This document shows positions 53,289-62,621 of a stretch of DNA of 64,000 bases, piece by piece (the stretch's first letter is position 1; each line of letters starts with the position of its first letter). Source of the stretch: Acetobacteraceae bacterium (GTDB lineage Bacteria > Pseudomonadota > Alphaproteobacteria > Acetobacterales > Acetobacteraceae); NCBI GenBank assembly GCA_031291725.1, contig JARLIM010000031.1:20433-84432 (forward strand), read 5' to 3'. The translations under genes and the position numbers were made by a program. The notes under the pieces were generated by a model that worked only from the letters and a program-made list of their open reading frames with translations, had not been told where the DNA came from and did not search any database.

Positions 53289-53930
53289 TCAGCCCTCGCC
53301 CCGCGCCTGCAAGATTCCATGCACTTTGCGGAAATTCTCCACCAATGCGTCGGGGGGCATCGCGCCGGAAAACAGGAAGTAATTTTGCATCAGAAAGCTT
53401 GGCACGCCGGAAATCCCGGCCTGCCGCGCGGCATTGTCCTGCTCGATCACCTCGGCAAACCCCGTATCACCGGCGAGCAAGGCGACATCGACGCCATGCG
53501 CCGCAGCGATATCGGCCAGCACGTCAGGAGCTTCGATGTCGCGGCCTTCGAGGAAATAGGCGCGCATCAGCGCCTCCTTCACCGCAGGCTGCGCACCGAC
53601 ATCGGCGGCCAGCCGGATCAGCCGATGGGCGGCCAGCGTGTTCGGCGTGCGGGTGATGCGGTCGAAATGGAAATCGATCCCCGCCGCCTTGCCCGCCGAA
53701 GTCACCCGCGCATCGAGTTCGGCGGATTTCTCCGCACTGCCGAACTTTGCCAGCCGATACTCCGCCCGCGGCACGCCACCGCGCGGCATGTCCGGGTTGA
53801 GTTGGAATGGGCGGAAGCCGAGTTCGAACACCAGCCCTTCTCGCGCCAGTTCGGCAAGGGCTACGTCAAGGTTGCGCTTGCCGATGAAGCACCAAGGGCA
53901 AATGACGTCTGAGACGACTTCGATCTTCAT
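53289..53930 (-). CDS. DsbA-family (FrnE-like) thiol oxidoreductase
   Basis: The 213 residues have no signal peptide and carry the active site CPWC ([18 protein letters not shown]) near residue 11. A helical insertion follows, and the cis-Pro [17 protein letters not shown] is near residue 175. FrnE-type proteins are cytoplasmic thiol isomerase/oxidoreductases. ATGA overlap couples it to dctA upstream. It is followed by ybaK. Confidence 0.92.
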   Translation of the reverse strand: MKIEVVSDVICPWCFIGKRNLDVALAELAREGLVFELGFRPFQLNPDMPRGGVPRAEYRLAKFGSAEKSAELDARVTSAGKAAGIDFHFDRITRTPNTLAAHRLIRLAADVGAQPAVKEALMRAYFLEGRDIEAPDVLADIAAAHGVDVALLAGDTGFAEVIEQDNAARQAGISGVPSFLMQNYFLFSGAMPPDALVENFRKVHGILQARGEG

Positions 53931-55210
53931 GCCGGGTCCACCAGTTCGGGCACATCGCGCCCGGCCAACACGGCGCGGCAGCGGTCGATGTCCAGCGTGC
54001 CCTCCCACCAAGCAACGAAGATGGTGGCCACCGAGTTGCCGAACAGATTGGTGATCGCGCGCGCCTCGCTCATGAAGCGGTCGATGGCGAACACCAGCAC
54101 AATCGCCGCCACCGGAATTTTGCCGTTCAACGTGGCAAGCGTCGCCGCCAACGTGATGAAGCCACCGCCGGTGATGGCGGCCGCCCCCTTGGAGGTCAGC
54201 AGCAGAATGACCAGGATGAACGCCCAATCGCCCCAGGACAGCGGAATGTTGAGCGCCTGCGAGATGAAGGCAATCGCCATGGTGAAATAGATCGACGTGC
54301 CGTCAAGGTTGAACGCATAGCCGAGCGGCACCACCAAGCCGGTGAGCGACTTGCCGCACCCCAAATTCTCCAACTTCTGCATCAATGTCGGCAGGGCGGC
54401 TTCCGAGGAGGAGGTGCCGAGCACGATGAAGAATTCGGTGGAGAGGTAGCGCAGCAACGGCCACAGGCGCAGCCCCATGATGCGCATCACGATTTCCAGC
54501 ACCACCAGGATGAACACCGCGCAGGTGATGTAGAACGCCCCCATCAGCCATGCGAGGGAGAACAGCGTTTTAATGCCGTAAGCGCCAATCACGAACGCCA
54601 TCGCACCAAACGCGCCGAGTGGGGCCACTTTCATGACCAGACCGACCACGCGGAAGAAAGCGTGCGAGGCTTCATCGAGCACATGCACCAGCGACTTTCC
54701 GCGATCCCCCAACTGCGCCAACGCAATACCGAACAGCACCGCGAAGAACAGCACGGGCAGAATGTCGCCCTTGGCAAACGCCCCCACGATGGTGTCGGGG
54801 ATGATATTGAGGATGAAATCCACCGCCGAGATATGCGGGGAGGCGATGTAGCTCGCCACCGCATGGGTATCGAGCTTGGTCGGATCGGCGTTCACCCCGG
54901 CCCCCGGCTGCACCACGTTGCCGACGGTCAAGCCAATGATCAGCGCAAAAGTGGTCAGCACCTCGAAATAGACGATCGCCTTCAAGCCGATGCGCCCGAC
55001 CGAAGCCGAGTCGGACAGCTTACCGATGCCCACCACCACGGTGAGGAAAATGATCGGTGCGATCAGCATGCGCACCAGCTTCACGAAGCCATCGCCGAGC
55101 GGTTTGGCGTCTTTCGCCAAATCCGGCGCGAAATGGCCAAGCAGCACGCCTGCCACCACGGCGACGAGCACTTGAAGATAAAGGTTTTTGGATTGCCGGG
55201 CGGTGGTCAC
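53927..55210 (-). CDS. dctA: Dicarboxylate/cation symporter (DAACS family)
   Basis: The 427 residues start best at GTG 55210, eight bases after AGGAG; a TTG at 55240 is the open alternative. DAACS motifs are present: [20 protein letters not shown] (serine-rich re-entrant loop), [16 protein letters not shown] and [15 protein letters not shown]. It co-transports succinate, fumarate or malate with protons or sodium. It is the first gene of a run dctA-dsbA-ybaK. Confidence 0.93.
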   Translation of the reverse strand: MTTARQSKNLYLQVLVAVVAGVLLGHFAPDLAKDAKPLGDGFVKLVRMLIAPIIFLTVVVGIGKLSDSASVGRIGLKAIVYFEVLTTFALIIGLTVGNVVQPGAGVNADPTKLDTHAVASYIASPHISAVDFILNIIPDTIVGAFAKGDILPVLFFAVLFGIALAQLGDRGKSLVHVLDEASHAFFRVVGLVMKVAPLGAFGAMAFVIGAYGIKTLFSLAWLMGAFYITCAVFILVVLEIVMRIMGLRLWPLLRYLSTEFFIVLGTSSSEAALPTLMQKLENLGCGKSLTGLVVPLGYAFNLDGTSIYFTMAIAFISQALNIPLSWGDWAFILVILLLTSKGAAAITGGGFITLAATLATLNGKIPVAAIVLVFAIDRFMSEARAITNLFGNSVATIFVAWWEGTLDIDRCRAVLAGRDVPELVDPA

Positions 55211-55351
55211 GGTGCTGCTCCTGTCGGCTTCATGCGGCAACCGGTATGGCAGGCAGACCGGATTCTGGCGACGCGAAAATCGCCGCCGTCTATGCCGTGG
55301 CTGCGCATGCGCCTATACGGAATCGCCGTATTTCGGGGGAAAGGACTGACA

Positions 55352-56038
55352 ATGTCGAATTTCGTGATCGCACCGCCTGCACAGGCAAGCATTCCGGTGG
55401 CCGGTGGCGGGGAATTCCCGGTGCGCCGCGTCTATTGCGTCGGCCGCAACTACGCCGCCCACGCACGCGAAATGGGCCATGACCCAGACCGCGAAGAGCC
55501 GTTCTTCTTCTGCAAGCCCGCCGATTCGCTGGTAACGGGCGATGCAGACATGCCCTATCCGCCGAAGACGAAGGATTTGCATCACGAGATGGAACTCGTC
55601 GTCGCCCTGAAAAGCGGTGGCGCGAACATTCCGGTGGACACGGCGATGAGCCATGTCTGGGGTTACGCTGCCGGCCTCGACATGACCCGCCGCGATCTGC
55701 AGAACGAGGCCAAGAAGGCCGGGCGTCCGTGGGACATGGGCAAGGGTTTCGACCATTCCGGCCCGATCGGCCTGCTGGTGCCGGCCTCCGCGTTGCCGGA
55801 CGCCAACAAGGGCAAGATCGAGCTGAAGGTCAACGGACAGGTGCGTCAGACCTCTGATCTGTCGAACCTGATCTGGTCGGTGGCCGAGACGATTTCCTAC
55901 CTGTCCGGGCTGGTGACGCTCGAAGCGGGCGACCTGATCTTCACCGGCACGCCCGAAGGTGTGGCGGCCTGTGTGAAGGGCGATGTGCTGGAAGGCTTCG
56001 TTGAGGGCGTCGGCACGGTGAAGACGACCATCGTGTGA
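55352..56038 (+). CDS. Fumarylpyruvate hydrolase-like FAH-family enzyme
   Basis: The 228 residues start at ATG 55352 after AAAGGA. Landmarks: [48 protein letters not shown] and [15 protein letters not shown]. These are typical of the fumarylpyruvate hydrolase of the gentisate route (product fumarate + pyruvate). No gentisate dioxygenase or maleylpyruvate isomerase is next to it. It converges with the liv operon. Confidence 0.9.
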   Translation: MSNFVIAPPAQASIPVAGGGEFPVRRVYCVGRNYAAHAREMGHDPDREEPFFFCKPADSLVTGDADMPYPPKTKDLHHEMELVVALKSGGANIPVDTAMSHVWGYAAGLDMTRRDLQNEAKKAGRPWDMGKGFDHSGPIGLLVPASALPDANKGKIELKVNGQVRQTSDLSNLIWSVAETISYLSGLVTLEAGDLIFTGTPEGVAACVKGDVLEGFVEGVGTVKTTIV

Positions 56039-56047
56039 TTTTTTGAT

Positions 56048-56143
56048 CGTCATTGCGAGGAGCCGTAGGCTCGGACGCAACCCATCGAAACCTGATGCGG
56101 AATTTCGATGGGTTGCCTCGTCACTGCGTTCCTCGCAATGACG
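56048..56143. repeat. 96-bp palindromic REP-like element, copy 2
   Basis: It has the same 13-bp ends as the element at 38198-38292 (CGTCATTGCGAGG and its complement). The inside has CAACCCATCGAAA facing TTTCGATGGGTTG. It sits between convergent genes, the FAH enzyme and livF, where a hairpin could serve as a terminator. Confidence 0.78.
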
Positions 56144-56151
56144 GTTAAAAA

Positions 56152-56865
56152 TCACCCACCAAGGTAAGCCGCCGCCACGCTCGGATTTTCCGCCACATCC
56201 GAGGCCTGGCCGCTCAACACGATGCGGCCATTTTCCAGCACATAGGCGTCGTCTGACACCTCCAACGCAGCGGAGGCATTCTGCTCGACCAGCAAGATCG
56301 TCGTGCCCTCGCGTTTGAGATCCGACACGATGGCGAAAATCTCATCCACGAAGAGCGGGGCGAGGCCCATGCTCGGCTCATCGAGCAACAGCACTTTCGG
56401 CCCGCCCATCAGTGCCCGGCCGAGGGCGAGCATCTGCTGCTCCCCCCCCGACAGCGACCCCGCCGCCTGCCCCAGACGCTCGCGCAGACGCGGAAAGCGG
56501 GCGAGAACGGATTCCAATCGCCGCGCCTGCTCCGCCGCATCGCGCACCAGATAGGCCCCCAGCGCGAGGTTGTCGGCAATCGACAATTCGGCAAACACCT
56601 GCCGCCCTTCCGGCACCTGCAACAGGCCAAGGGCTGCAATCTGGTGCGGCTTCATGCCCACAATATCCGCACCGTCGAGCAATATCCGCCCTGCACGCGG
56701 ACGTTTGAGGCCGGAGATTGCCCGCATCGTGCTGGTCTTGCCCGCGCCATTGGCGCCGATCAAACACACCACGCGCCCGGCCGGCACGTCGATATCAATG
56801 CCGCGCACGGCGTCCGTGCGGCCATAGGCGACTTCAAGGCCGCTGATCTTGAGGCTACTGGCCAT
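56152..56865 (-). CDS. livF: Branched-chain amino-acid ABC transporter ATP-binding protein LivF
   Basis: The 237 residues start at ATG 56865, overlapping livG by 11 bases. Walker A is IGANGAGKTS, the signature SLSGGEQQMLALGRAL, and Walker B VLLLDEPSMGLAPLF. It energises the transporter with LivG. Typical LivF length and features (LQVPEGRQVFAEL). Last gene of livKHMGF. Confidence 0.94.
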   Translation of the reverse strand: MASSLKISGLEVAYGRTDAVRGIDIDVPAGRVVCLIGANGAGKTSTMRAISGLKRPRAGRILLDGADIVGMKPHQIAALGLLQVPEGRQVFAELSIADNLALGAYLVRDAAEQARRLESVLARFPRLRERLGQAAGSLSGGEQQMLALGRALMGGPKVLLLDEPSMGLAPLFVDEIFAIVSDLKREGTTILLVEQNASAALEVSDDAYVLENGRIVLSGQASDVAENPSVAAAYLGG

Positions 56866-57658
56866 GTGTCGTCCCCGCATGCGCGTGCAGTTTCGCCGCC
56901 AATCGCGCGCCCAAATAGGCCTCGACCACCTTCGGTTCGCTGCGCACTTCCCTGGGCGAGCCGGCAAAGATCAGTCGTCCGAAATTCAGCACCGAAATCG
57001 TCTCGGACAGTTCCATGACGAAATGCATGTCATGCTCGACCAACAGCACCGTGGTGCCATCCGCGGCGATGCGGCGGATCAACTCGCCCAAGCCCTGCGT
57101 CTCCGCCGGGTTCATCCCCGCCGCCGGTTCATCGAGCAGCAGCAGGCGCGGGGCGGCCACCAAAGCGCGCGCAATTTCCAGGCGGCGTTGATCGCCATAG
57201 GACAGCGCATCGGCGGGCGCATCGGCCAGGGCCTGCAACCCCACCATTTCCAACGCCGCGCGCGCACTGGCCACCGCGTCACGTTCCTCAGCCCGAAAAC
57301 GCGGCAGCCGCAACATGGTGGCCAGCAAGCCGGTGGGCAGACGCGGATGCAGGCCGGTCAGCACGTTTTCCAGCACGCTCATGCCGGAAAACAGCCGAAT
57401 GTTCTGAAAGGTGCGTGCAATGCCAAGGGCAGCCCGGCGATGCGCAGGCAGGCTGCCAATCTCCTGCCCGTCGAAGACTATCCCGCCCTCACTCGGCGGC
57501 ACAATGCCGGTGAGCAGATTGAACAGCGTGGTCTTGCCCGCACCGTTCGGCCCGATCACCGCATGAATACCGCCCTCCGGGATGGCGAGATCAACACCAT
57601 CGACGGCGACAAGGCCGGAATAGCGGCGGGTGAGGCCATGGGTGGTGAGCAGCATCAT
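56855..57658 (-). CDS. livG: Branched-chain amino-acid ABC transporter ATP-binding protein LivG
   Basis: The 267 residues have Walker A IGPNGAGKTTLFNLLTG, the LivG-specific GIARTFQNIRLFSGMS, signature ALSYGDQRRLEIARAL and Walker B LLLLDEPAAGMNP. It overlaps livM by 4 bases and livF by 11. The pair drives uptake. It lies within livKHMGF, which reads from livK to livF. Confidence 0.95.
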   Translation of the reverse strand: MMLLTTHGLTRRYSGLVAVDGVDLAIPEGGIHAVIGPNGAGKTTLFNLLTGIVPPSEGGIVFDGQEIGSLPAHRRAALGIARTFQNIRLFSGMSVLENVLTGLHPRLPTGLLATMLRLPRFRAEERDAVASARAALEMVGLQALADAPADALSYGDQRRLEIARALVAAPRLLLLDEPAAGMNPAETQGLGELIRRIAADGTTVLLVEHDMHFVMELSETISVLNFGRLIFAGSPREVRSEPKVVEAYLGARLAAKLHAHAGTTHGQ

Positions 57659-58503
57659 GCAGCCCTCCGCTTCATCCGCCAGCCAAATAAGCCGCGCGGC
57701 AGGAACAGCACGGCGAGCACGATGATCGCACCATTCAGGGCGAGCCGGATTTCCGGCAGATCGCGCATCATCTCCGGCAGCAGCGTCAGGAACCAGGCCC
57801 CCGCCACTGGGGCCGCCGGATTGCCGATGCCGCCGAGCAGCGCGAAGGAGAGGATCGTCACCGCAGGCTCGAAGCCATATTCGCCTGGCGAGATGAAATC
57901 CGCCTCATGCGCGCCCAGCGAACCCGCCAAACCCGCCAGTATGGCCGATGTCACCAGCGCCATCAGATGATAGCGCCGCACATTGATCCCCATCGCCGCC
58001 GCTGCCGTCGCATCCTCACGCATCGCTTCCATCGCACGACCGAACCGGCTGCGACCGACCAGAAACAGTGCGAGCAAGGCCACACCGAGCAGCGAGAAGA
58101 TCATCCAGGTCTCGGCGCGCTCCGGAATGCCGTTCAGGCCGAGCGCACCGCCGACATAATCCCAATTGATGTAGACAGAGCGCAGCACCTCGCCCAGGCC
58201 GATGGTGGCGATGGCCAGATACACGCCCGACAGCCGCAGCGTCGGCACGCCGATGGCGAGTGCGAACAGCACCGGGGCGACGCAACTTGCCGGCAGCACC
58301 AGCGCGAACGGCCAGTGCAGCTTCATGCTCAGCAGCGCACCGGAATACGCCCCCAACCCCATGAATGCCGCCTGCCCCAGCGAGAGTTGCCCCACCGCCA
58401 GCACCACATACATCGCCAGGGCCAGCAGACCGTTGATCCCCAGATCGTGGATCAGCGTCTGATAGGTCCAGAGAAAATCGTCCAACCAACCCGGAATTGT
58501 CAT
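57655..58503 (-). CDS. livM: Branched-chain amino-acid ABC transporter permease LivM
   Basis: The 282-residue inner-membrane permease has the LivM signature GQLSLGQAAFMGLGAYSGALL. The conserved permease loop is seen at AMGINVRRYHLMALVTSAILAGLAGSL. About eight helices. It overlaps livH by 4 bases. Together with LivH it forms the channel; substrate may be a branched or aromatic amino acid. Confidence 0.93.
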   Translation of the reverse strand: MTIPGWLDDFLWTYQTLIHDLGINGLLALAMYVVLAVGQLSLGQAAFMGLGAYSGALLSMKLHWPFALVLPASCVAPVLFALAIGVPTLRLSGVYLAIATIGLGEVLRSVYINWDYVGGALGLNGIPERAETWMIFSLLGVALLALFLVGRSRFGRAMEAMREDATAAAAMGINVRRYHLMALVTSAILAGLAGSLGAHEADFISPGEYGFEPAVTILSFALLGGIGNPAAPVAGAWFLTLLPEMMRDLPEIRLALNGAIIVLAVLFLPRGLFGWRMKRRAA

Positions 58504-59381
58504 GCGCGTTGCCCCACGGCGCGGCCGAACAGACCTTGCGGACGTGTCCAGAGCACGACCACCAGAATGGCAAACGCCACCGTCTCCTTCAGACCGGAAT
58601 CGATATAGCCCGCCGTCAGCACCTCAATGATGCCCAGCGCCAGGCCCGCCACCAAGGCACCCCGGCTGTCGCCCATGCCGCCGACGATGATCACCACGAA
58701 GCCGCGCAGCATCATGCTCTCGCCCATATAAGGCTGGATGGCGTTGAAATTCAGCCCGATCAGAATGCCGCCTGCCCCCGCCAATGCGCCGGACAGGAAC
58801 GAGACGATGCGCGATGTCGCGGGCACGTTGATGCCCATCAATCCGGCCGCATCCGGCTTTTCCGCCAGCGCGCGAATGGCAAGGCCGAGCCGGGTGAATT
58901 TCATCAGCGCCATCAGGGCCGCCACCAGCACGAAGCTGGCCAGCAGAATCAATCCTTCCGCCGCCGTCAGCCGCACGCCCAGGATTTCAAGTGCGTCGGC
59001 GGAGATGGTGCCGGGGGGAAAGCGGCGAATATCCGGCCCAAGCCAGGCGGTCATGATCGAATACAGCGCCAGCACCGCCCCCAATGTGACCATCAACGAG
59101 TCGAGTTCCGCCGTGCGGCGATGGCGCAGGCGGGGCAGCAACAGGCTGTCCATCGCCACCGCCACCAATCCGGCGGCTATCGTGCCCAATGGCAGTGCGA
59201 GCACGATGTTCAGCCCCAAGACCCGCGTGAGGTAGAGGGCGATGAAGGCACCGGCGGAGAAATAGAATCCGTAGGTCAGGTTGATCACGCGCAGCACGCC
59301 GAAGATCAGCGTGAAGCCGAGCGCGAACAGGGCATAGGTGGCGCCCAACAGGACGCCGTTGACCATCTGCTGGGCGAGCAT
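58500..59381 (-). CDS. livH: Branched-chain amino-acid ABC transporter permease LivH
   Basis: The 293 residues start at ATG 59381 (MLAQQMVNGVLLGATYAL); a GTG at 59399 adds six. The permease signature GALAGAGGILIGLNFNAIQPYMGE is typical LivH. It lies directly after a terminator-like hairpin downstream of livK. About eight helices are seen. Confidence 0.92.
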   Translation of the reverse strand: MLAQQMVNGVLLGATYALFALGFTLIFGVLRVINLTYGFYFSAGAFIALYLTRVLGLNIVLALPLGTIAAGLVAVAMDSLLLPRLRHRRTAELDSLMVTLGAVLALYSIMTAWLGPDIRRFPPGTISADALEILGVRLTAAEGLILLASFVLVAALMALMKFTRLGLAIRALAEKPDAAGLMGINVPATSRIVSFLSGALAGAGGILIGLNFNAIQPYMGESMMLRGFVVIIVGGMGDSRGALVAGLALGIIEVLTAGYIDSGLKETVAFAILVVVLWTRPQGLFGRAVGQRA

Positions 59382-59400
59382 GGAACGGAACCGCACCAAA

Positions 59401-59437
59401 AAAACGATAGCCCGCGCGAGACAATCCCGCGCGGGCT
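59401..59437 (-). terminator. Terminator/attenuator between livK and livH
   Basis: On the minus strand stem AGCCCGCGCG (59428-59437) pairs with CGCGCGGGCT (59409-59418), followed by ATCG and seven Us near 59400. It ends most transcripts after livK and allows partial read-through into livHMGF, giving more binding protein than permease. Confidence 0.82.
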
Positions 59438-59485
59438 GCGTGTTCTAGACCATCCGAGACAGGCCGGAAAGTCTACATCAAAGCC

Positions 59486-60601
59486 TCACTTCAGAATGAC
59501 GAACTTGCCATCCTTCATGGTCAGCACCACCACACCGGCCGCTGTTGCCGGATCGCGGTGGTCGGTGAACTGGAACGGCCCCATCACGCCTTTGAAATCG
59601 GTCTTGGCCAGAGCGGCCGTGACCTTTTCGGAATCCACCGCCCCCGCCTTGTCGATGGCGATCGCCATGATCTTCATCGCGTCATAGGCCTGGGCTGCGA
59701 ACTGGTCCGGGTCTTTGTTGTAGCGCGCCTTGAAGGCTGCCACGAAAGCCGGGTTGCCGTCGGTTTCCTTGCCGATGAACCACGGCGAGCCGACGATCAG
59801 CCCATCCGCCGCAGCGCCTGCAATCGCGCCAAGTTTGGGCGAGTTGGCGCCGTTGCCGCCGATGAACAGCGTCTCCTGGCCGAAGCCAAGCTGGCGCGCC
59901 TGCAACAGCACGCCAGATGTCGGCTCCACCAGGGCGGAGATGCCGACAGCATCCGGCTTGAGGCTCTTGATCTTGGTCAGTTGGGCGGAGAAATCCGAAT
60001 CTTTCTGGCCGAAGCTTTCAATGTCGATGATCTTCAGTCCCGCCTTCTCGGCGGCAGCCTTCATCACATCGAAACCCGACTTCGAGAAGGCGTCGTCATT
60101 GGCATACATCAGCGCGATCGTCTTCACGCCGCGCGCCATCGCCGCCTTGAGCGTGACCGGGATCACGTCGCTCTCCGGCAGCGAGGTGCGGAAGATATAC
60201 GGCCCGATATCGGTGATGCCGTTGGCGGTGGTGGAGGTGCCCAGCGTTGGAACCTTGCGCTCATTCGTCACCGGCCCGACGCGGAACATCTCGCCCGAGA
60301 TGGTCGGCCCGATGATGGCGACAACCTTGTCACGCCCGATCAGCTTGCGCGCGGCGTTGACCGCCTGATCGGGGCTGCCGGCGCTGTCTTCCACCGTCAG
60401 CGCAATCTTACGACCGCCGAGCACACCTTTGACGTTCACTTCATCCAAAGCCAGTTCCAAACCGGCCTTGATGGCGATGCCATAGGCAGCGTTCGGCCCC
60501 GACAAAATCTCAATCGCACCGACCGGCACGGATTGTGCCTGGGCGAGAACAGGGGTGGCAAACAGGGCGGCGGCCAGCAGGCCGAGCGTGCGGCGTTTCA
60601 T
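59486..60601 (-). CDS. livK: Branched-chain amino-acid ABC transporter binding protein LivK
   Basis: The 371-residue periplasmic protein has a signal peptide (LGLLAAALFATPVLAQAQS). The mature LivJ/K-type domain shows VGAIEILSGPNAAYGIA, DKVVAIIGPTISGEMFRVGPVT and FRTSLPESDVIP. It binds a branched-chain, aromatic or related compound. It starts at ATG 60601 after GGGAG. It is the first gene of the liv operon, 105 bases before livH. Confidence 0.94.
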   Translation of the reverse strand: MKRRTLGLLAAALFATPVLAQAQSVPVGAIEILSGPNAAYGIAIKAGLELALDEVNVKGVLGGRKIALTVEDSAGSPDQAVNAARKLIGRDKVVAIIGPTISGEMFRVGPVTNERKVPTLGTSTTANGITDIGPYIFRTSLPESDVIPVTLKAAMARGVKTIALMYANDDAFSKSGFDVMKAAAEKAGLKIIDIESFGQKDSDFSAQLTKIKSLKPDAVGISALVEPTSGVLLQARQLGFGQETLFIGGNGANSPKLGAIAGAAADGLIVGSPWFIGKETDGNPAFVAAFKARYNKDPDQFAAQAYDAMKIMAIAIDKAGAVDSEKVTAALAKTDFKGVMGPFQFTDHRDPATAAGVVVLTMKDGKFVILK

Positions 60602-60955
60602 GACGTTTTCTCCCGTGGGACGGTGGCGGGCAGGCTAATGGAACGCCGGGCGACGTCAAGTTGAACACCCGCTGCCTGTTACGGAAAATAACAGACGATA
60701 TCGGCCAGATCGTTCGCTTTGGGTTGACGTTGCGATGAAAAAATATTAGCGAACCAACCGCCCTCGGAGACATGAAAGCTTTACCTAAATCAAAAACACG
60801 TGATCAGTTCTATTTATTTTATGATTTATTGTTGTTTTTGACGAATTTATAATTCGTCATTACGACAAAAACATCATAATCTGTGTAAAATGGCTTGTCG
60901 GAAAGCTTCTCAAACTATCTCCGCGTGCGAGAACTGTCATATAGGAATATCAAAG
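60602..60955. promoter_or_regulatory. Gene-free divergent promoter region, AT-rich on its right side
   Basis: No gene lies in these 354 bases. Leftward for livK there is TTGACG (minus strand 60654-60659) and TAGCCT (60632-60637) with 16 bases between. A 6-bp inverted repeat CTGTTA (60676-60681) / TAACAG (60689-60694) lies upstream of the -35. Right part 60780-60900 is AT-rich, unlike its surroundings, and holds the rightward promoter described next. Confidence 0.55.
60838..60866 (+). promoter_or_regulatory. Sigma-70-like promoter with embedded operator-like palindrome
   Basis: TTGACG (60838-60843), 17 bases, TACGAC (60861-60866). A perfect 8-bp inverted repeat GACGAATT-TAT-AATTCGTC (60840-60858) starts inside the -35 and fills the spacer, where a repressor would block polymerase. 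The leader to the gene at 60956 would be about 80 bases. Confidence 0.6.
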
Positions 60956-61315
60956 ATGAAAAATGCGTTTTTATTCGCCACCTGCGTCATCCTTGCAATG
61001 TCCACATCGCAGATTGCGAAGGCAAACGACGCTGATTTCAAGCTTGTCAACAAAACCGGCGCTCAGGTGGATGAAGTCTACGTCTCCAAACATTCCAGCG
61101 ACAACTGGGGCAAAGATGTGATGGGGCACGATGCACTGGCCGATGGCGAGAGCGTGGATATTACCTTCCCGCATGGCGGCTCGGCCTGCCATTTCGACAT
61201 CAAGGTCAAGTATCATGATGGCGACACCGCCGAATGGAATGATGTTGATCTCTGCCAGTATGAAAAAATCACCATCGTCTGGGACGGCAAAACCACCAGC
61301 GCATATGGTGAGTGA
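60956..61315 (+). CDS. Small secreted protein of unknown function
   Basis: The 119 residues start at ATG 60956. A signal peptide (AFLFATCVILAMSTSQIAKA) is followed by a compact domain with DFKLVNKTGAQVDEVYVS, WGKDVMGHDALADGES and two Cys (HGGSACHFDIKVKY, VDLCQYEKI). Such NKTG-type single-domain exported proteins appear across Proteobacteria, often as a conserved hypothetical. The pair of Cys could form a disulfide. The promoter carries a tight palindrome and codon use is less GC-biased near the start. Confidence 0.78.
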   Translation: MKNAFLFATCVILAMSTSQIAKANDADFKLVNKTGAQVDEVYVSKHSSDNWGKDVMGHDALADGESVDITFPHGGSACHFDIKVKYHDGDTAEWNDVDLCQYEKITIVWDGKTTSAYGE

Positions 61316-61446
61316 TCTGACATTTTGCCGCGCTGCCAATCTCTCTTGATCCACGCCGGTGCATACAGAGGGCATGGCGGCGCGCAAGATACATGAGTTA
61401 AACGCCGCGCCGAGCCAAATACAGCTCATCCACATAGAGCTCATCG

Positions 61447-61472
61447 GGTGGGATTCCGACAGGAATCCCACC
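61447..61472. other. Perfect 11-bp hairpin before xth
   Basis: GGTGGGATTCC (61447-61457), loop GACA, GGAATCCCACC (61462-61472) form a perfect stem. No U-run follows, so it is not a typical terminator. It could be an mRNA structure at the end of the secreted-protein transcript or in the xth leader. The rest of 61316-61533 shows no gene. Confidence 0.55.
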
Positions 61473-61533
61473 ATCCCGAGGGTGGTTTCTGCCCCCCTTG
61501 CCAATTCGGCCCATTCCCGCGCAGCTTTGCGCG

Positions 61534-62319
61534 ATGAGCACTCTTCGCATCGTCACCTGGAACATCAACTCACTCCGTCTGCGCCTGAAGCTGCTGCCCG
61601 GCTTGATCGCGGCGTTGCGGCCAGACGTAATCTGTCTGCAGGAGACCAAAGTTCCCGACTACCTTTTCCCGATGGCCGACGTGCAGGCGCTTGGTTTTCC
61701 GCATGTGCTGCATTGGGGGATGAAGGGCTATAACGGGGTGGCCATCCTCTCCCGCCTGCCGTTGCGTCGCCTGGATGCGCCAGATTGGTGCGGCAAGAGC
61801 GATTGTCGCCATCTGGCCGCCGAGATCGCGGGTGGCGTGTCGATCCATAATTTCTATGTGCCGGCGGGTGGCGACGTGGCGGACCGCACGGTGAACGAGA
61901 AATTCGGCCATAAGCTGGATTTCATCGCCGAGGCCCACGCACATTTCGCAGCACACCGCCCCAGCCGCTCGGTGCTGGTCGGCGATCTGAACATCGCGCC
62001 GTTGGAGCACGATGTGTGGAGCCACAAGCAATTGCTCGATGTGGTCAGCCACACGCCGGTTGAGACCGAGGGGCTGCTCGCCTGGCAAGCCGAAGGCTGG
62101 CACGACGCGCTGCGCCAATTCGTGCCGCCGCAGGAGAAGCTCTACACCTGGTGGAGCTACCGCAACCGCGACTGGCGCGCCTCCAACCGCGGCCGCCGCC
62201 TCGATCATGTCTGGACCACCCCAGACCTGACAGCGCTCTCCCACGACATCCTGGTGGATGCGCGCGATTGGGAACAGACATCGGACCATGTGCCGGTCTG
62301 CGTTGAGGTGCAGGTTTAG
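61534..62319 (+). CDS. xth: Exodeoxyribonuclease III / AP endonuclease
   Basis: The 261 residues start at ATG 61534. Landmarks: IVTWNINSLRLRL, PDVICLQETKVPD (catalytic Glu), GYNGVAILSRLPL, VGDLNIAPLEHDV and DHVWTTPDL. The C-terminal QTSDHVPVCVEV carries the catalytic His. It repairs abasic sites in DNA with Mg. Length is normal. It is a single gene between a hypothetical gene and a decayed region. Confidence 0.94.
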   Translation: MSTLRIVTWNINSLRLRLKLLPGLIAALRPDVICLQETKVPDYLFPMADVQALGFPHVLHWGMKGYNGVAILSRLPLRRLDAPDWCGKSDCRHLAAEIAGGVSIHNFYVPAGGDVADRTVNEKFGHKLDFIAEAHAHFAAHRPSRSVLVGDLNIAPLEHDVWSHKQLLDVVSHTPVETEGLLAWQAEGWHDALRQFVPPQEKLYTWWSYRNRDWRASNRGRRLDHVWTTPDLTALSHDILVDARDWEQTSDHVPVCVEVQV

Positions 62320-62418
62320 GGCCGCACCGGATACACCACCACCGCCGCACAGTTCTGGTGATATTTCGAAAGCACGCTTCCGGTGATTGATTCTGCATTG
62401 AGCGCACGATCTTTTTAC
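62320..62418 (-). pseudogene. Possible remnant of a universal-stress-protein gene (C-terminal end)
   Basis: On the minus strand one frame ends KDRALNAESITGSVLSKY then HQNCAAVVVYPVRP and a TAA stop at 62318-62320. The pattern Gly-Ser-Val-x-(10)-hydrophobic run-Pro matches the end of UspA-like proteins, where the last strand closes the domain. The frame is broken just upstream by a TAA at about 62415, and no start exists. The match is short, so this is tentative. It adjoins the decayed repeat at 62471-62501. Confidence 0.3.
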
Positions 62419-62470
62419 TGTGAGCATTAACTTCGTCATCTGACGGGTTGCTCGCCTTCACCTCAGGGAG

Positions 62471-62501
62471 GTGCTTCGTCGCTGCGCCCTGTGCAAGGAC
62501 A
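62471..62501. repeat. Decayed half copy of the palindromic REP-like element
   Basis: GTGCTTCGTCGCTGCGCCC followed by a degraded end (TGTGCAAGGAC in place of CTCGCAATGAC) matches the right arm of the element at 38198-38292. The left arm is barely recognisable near 62432. The rest of 62502-62621 shows no gene. This suggests a site of old rearrangement. Confidence 0.5.
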
Positions 62502-62621
62502 GATTATGGAAGAGTGAAGGGCTAAAATTTCTGAAGGTTGCATCTTGTGCCATGAGGACATTTTGGATTCATATCGATTCAATTATGCTTCAACGCTTAT
62601 TGAGACCTGAGGAACTGCCAG

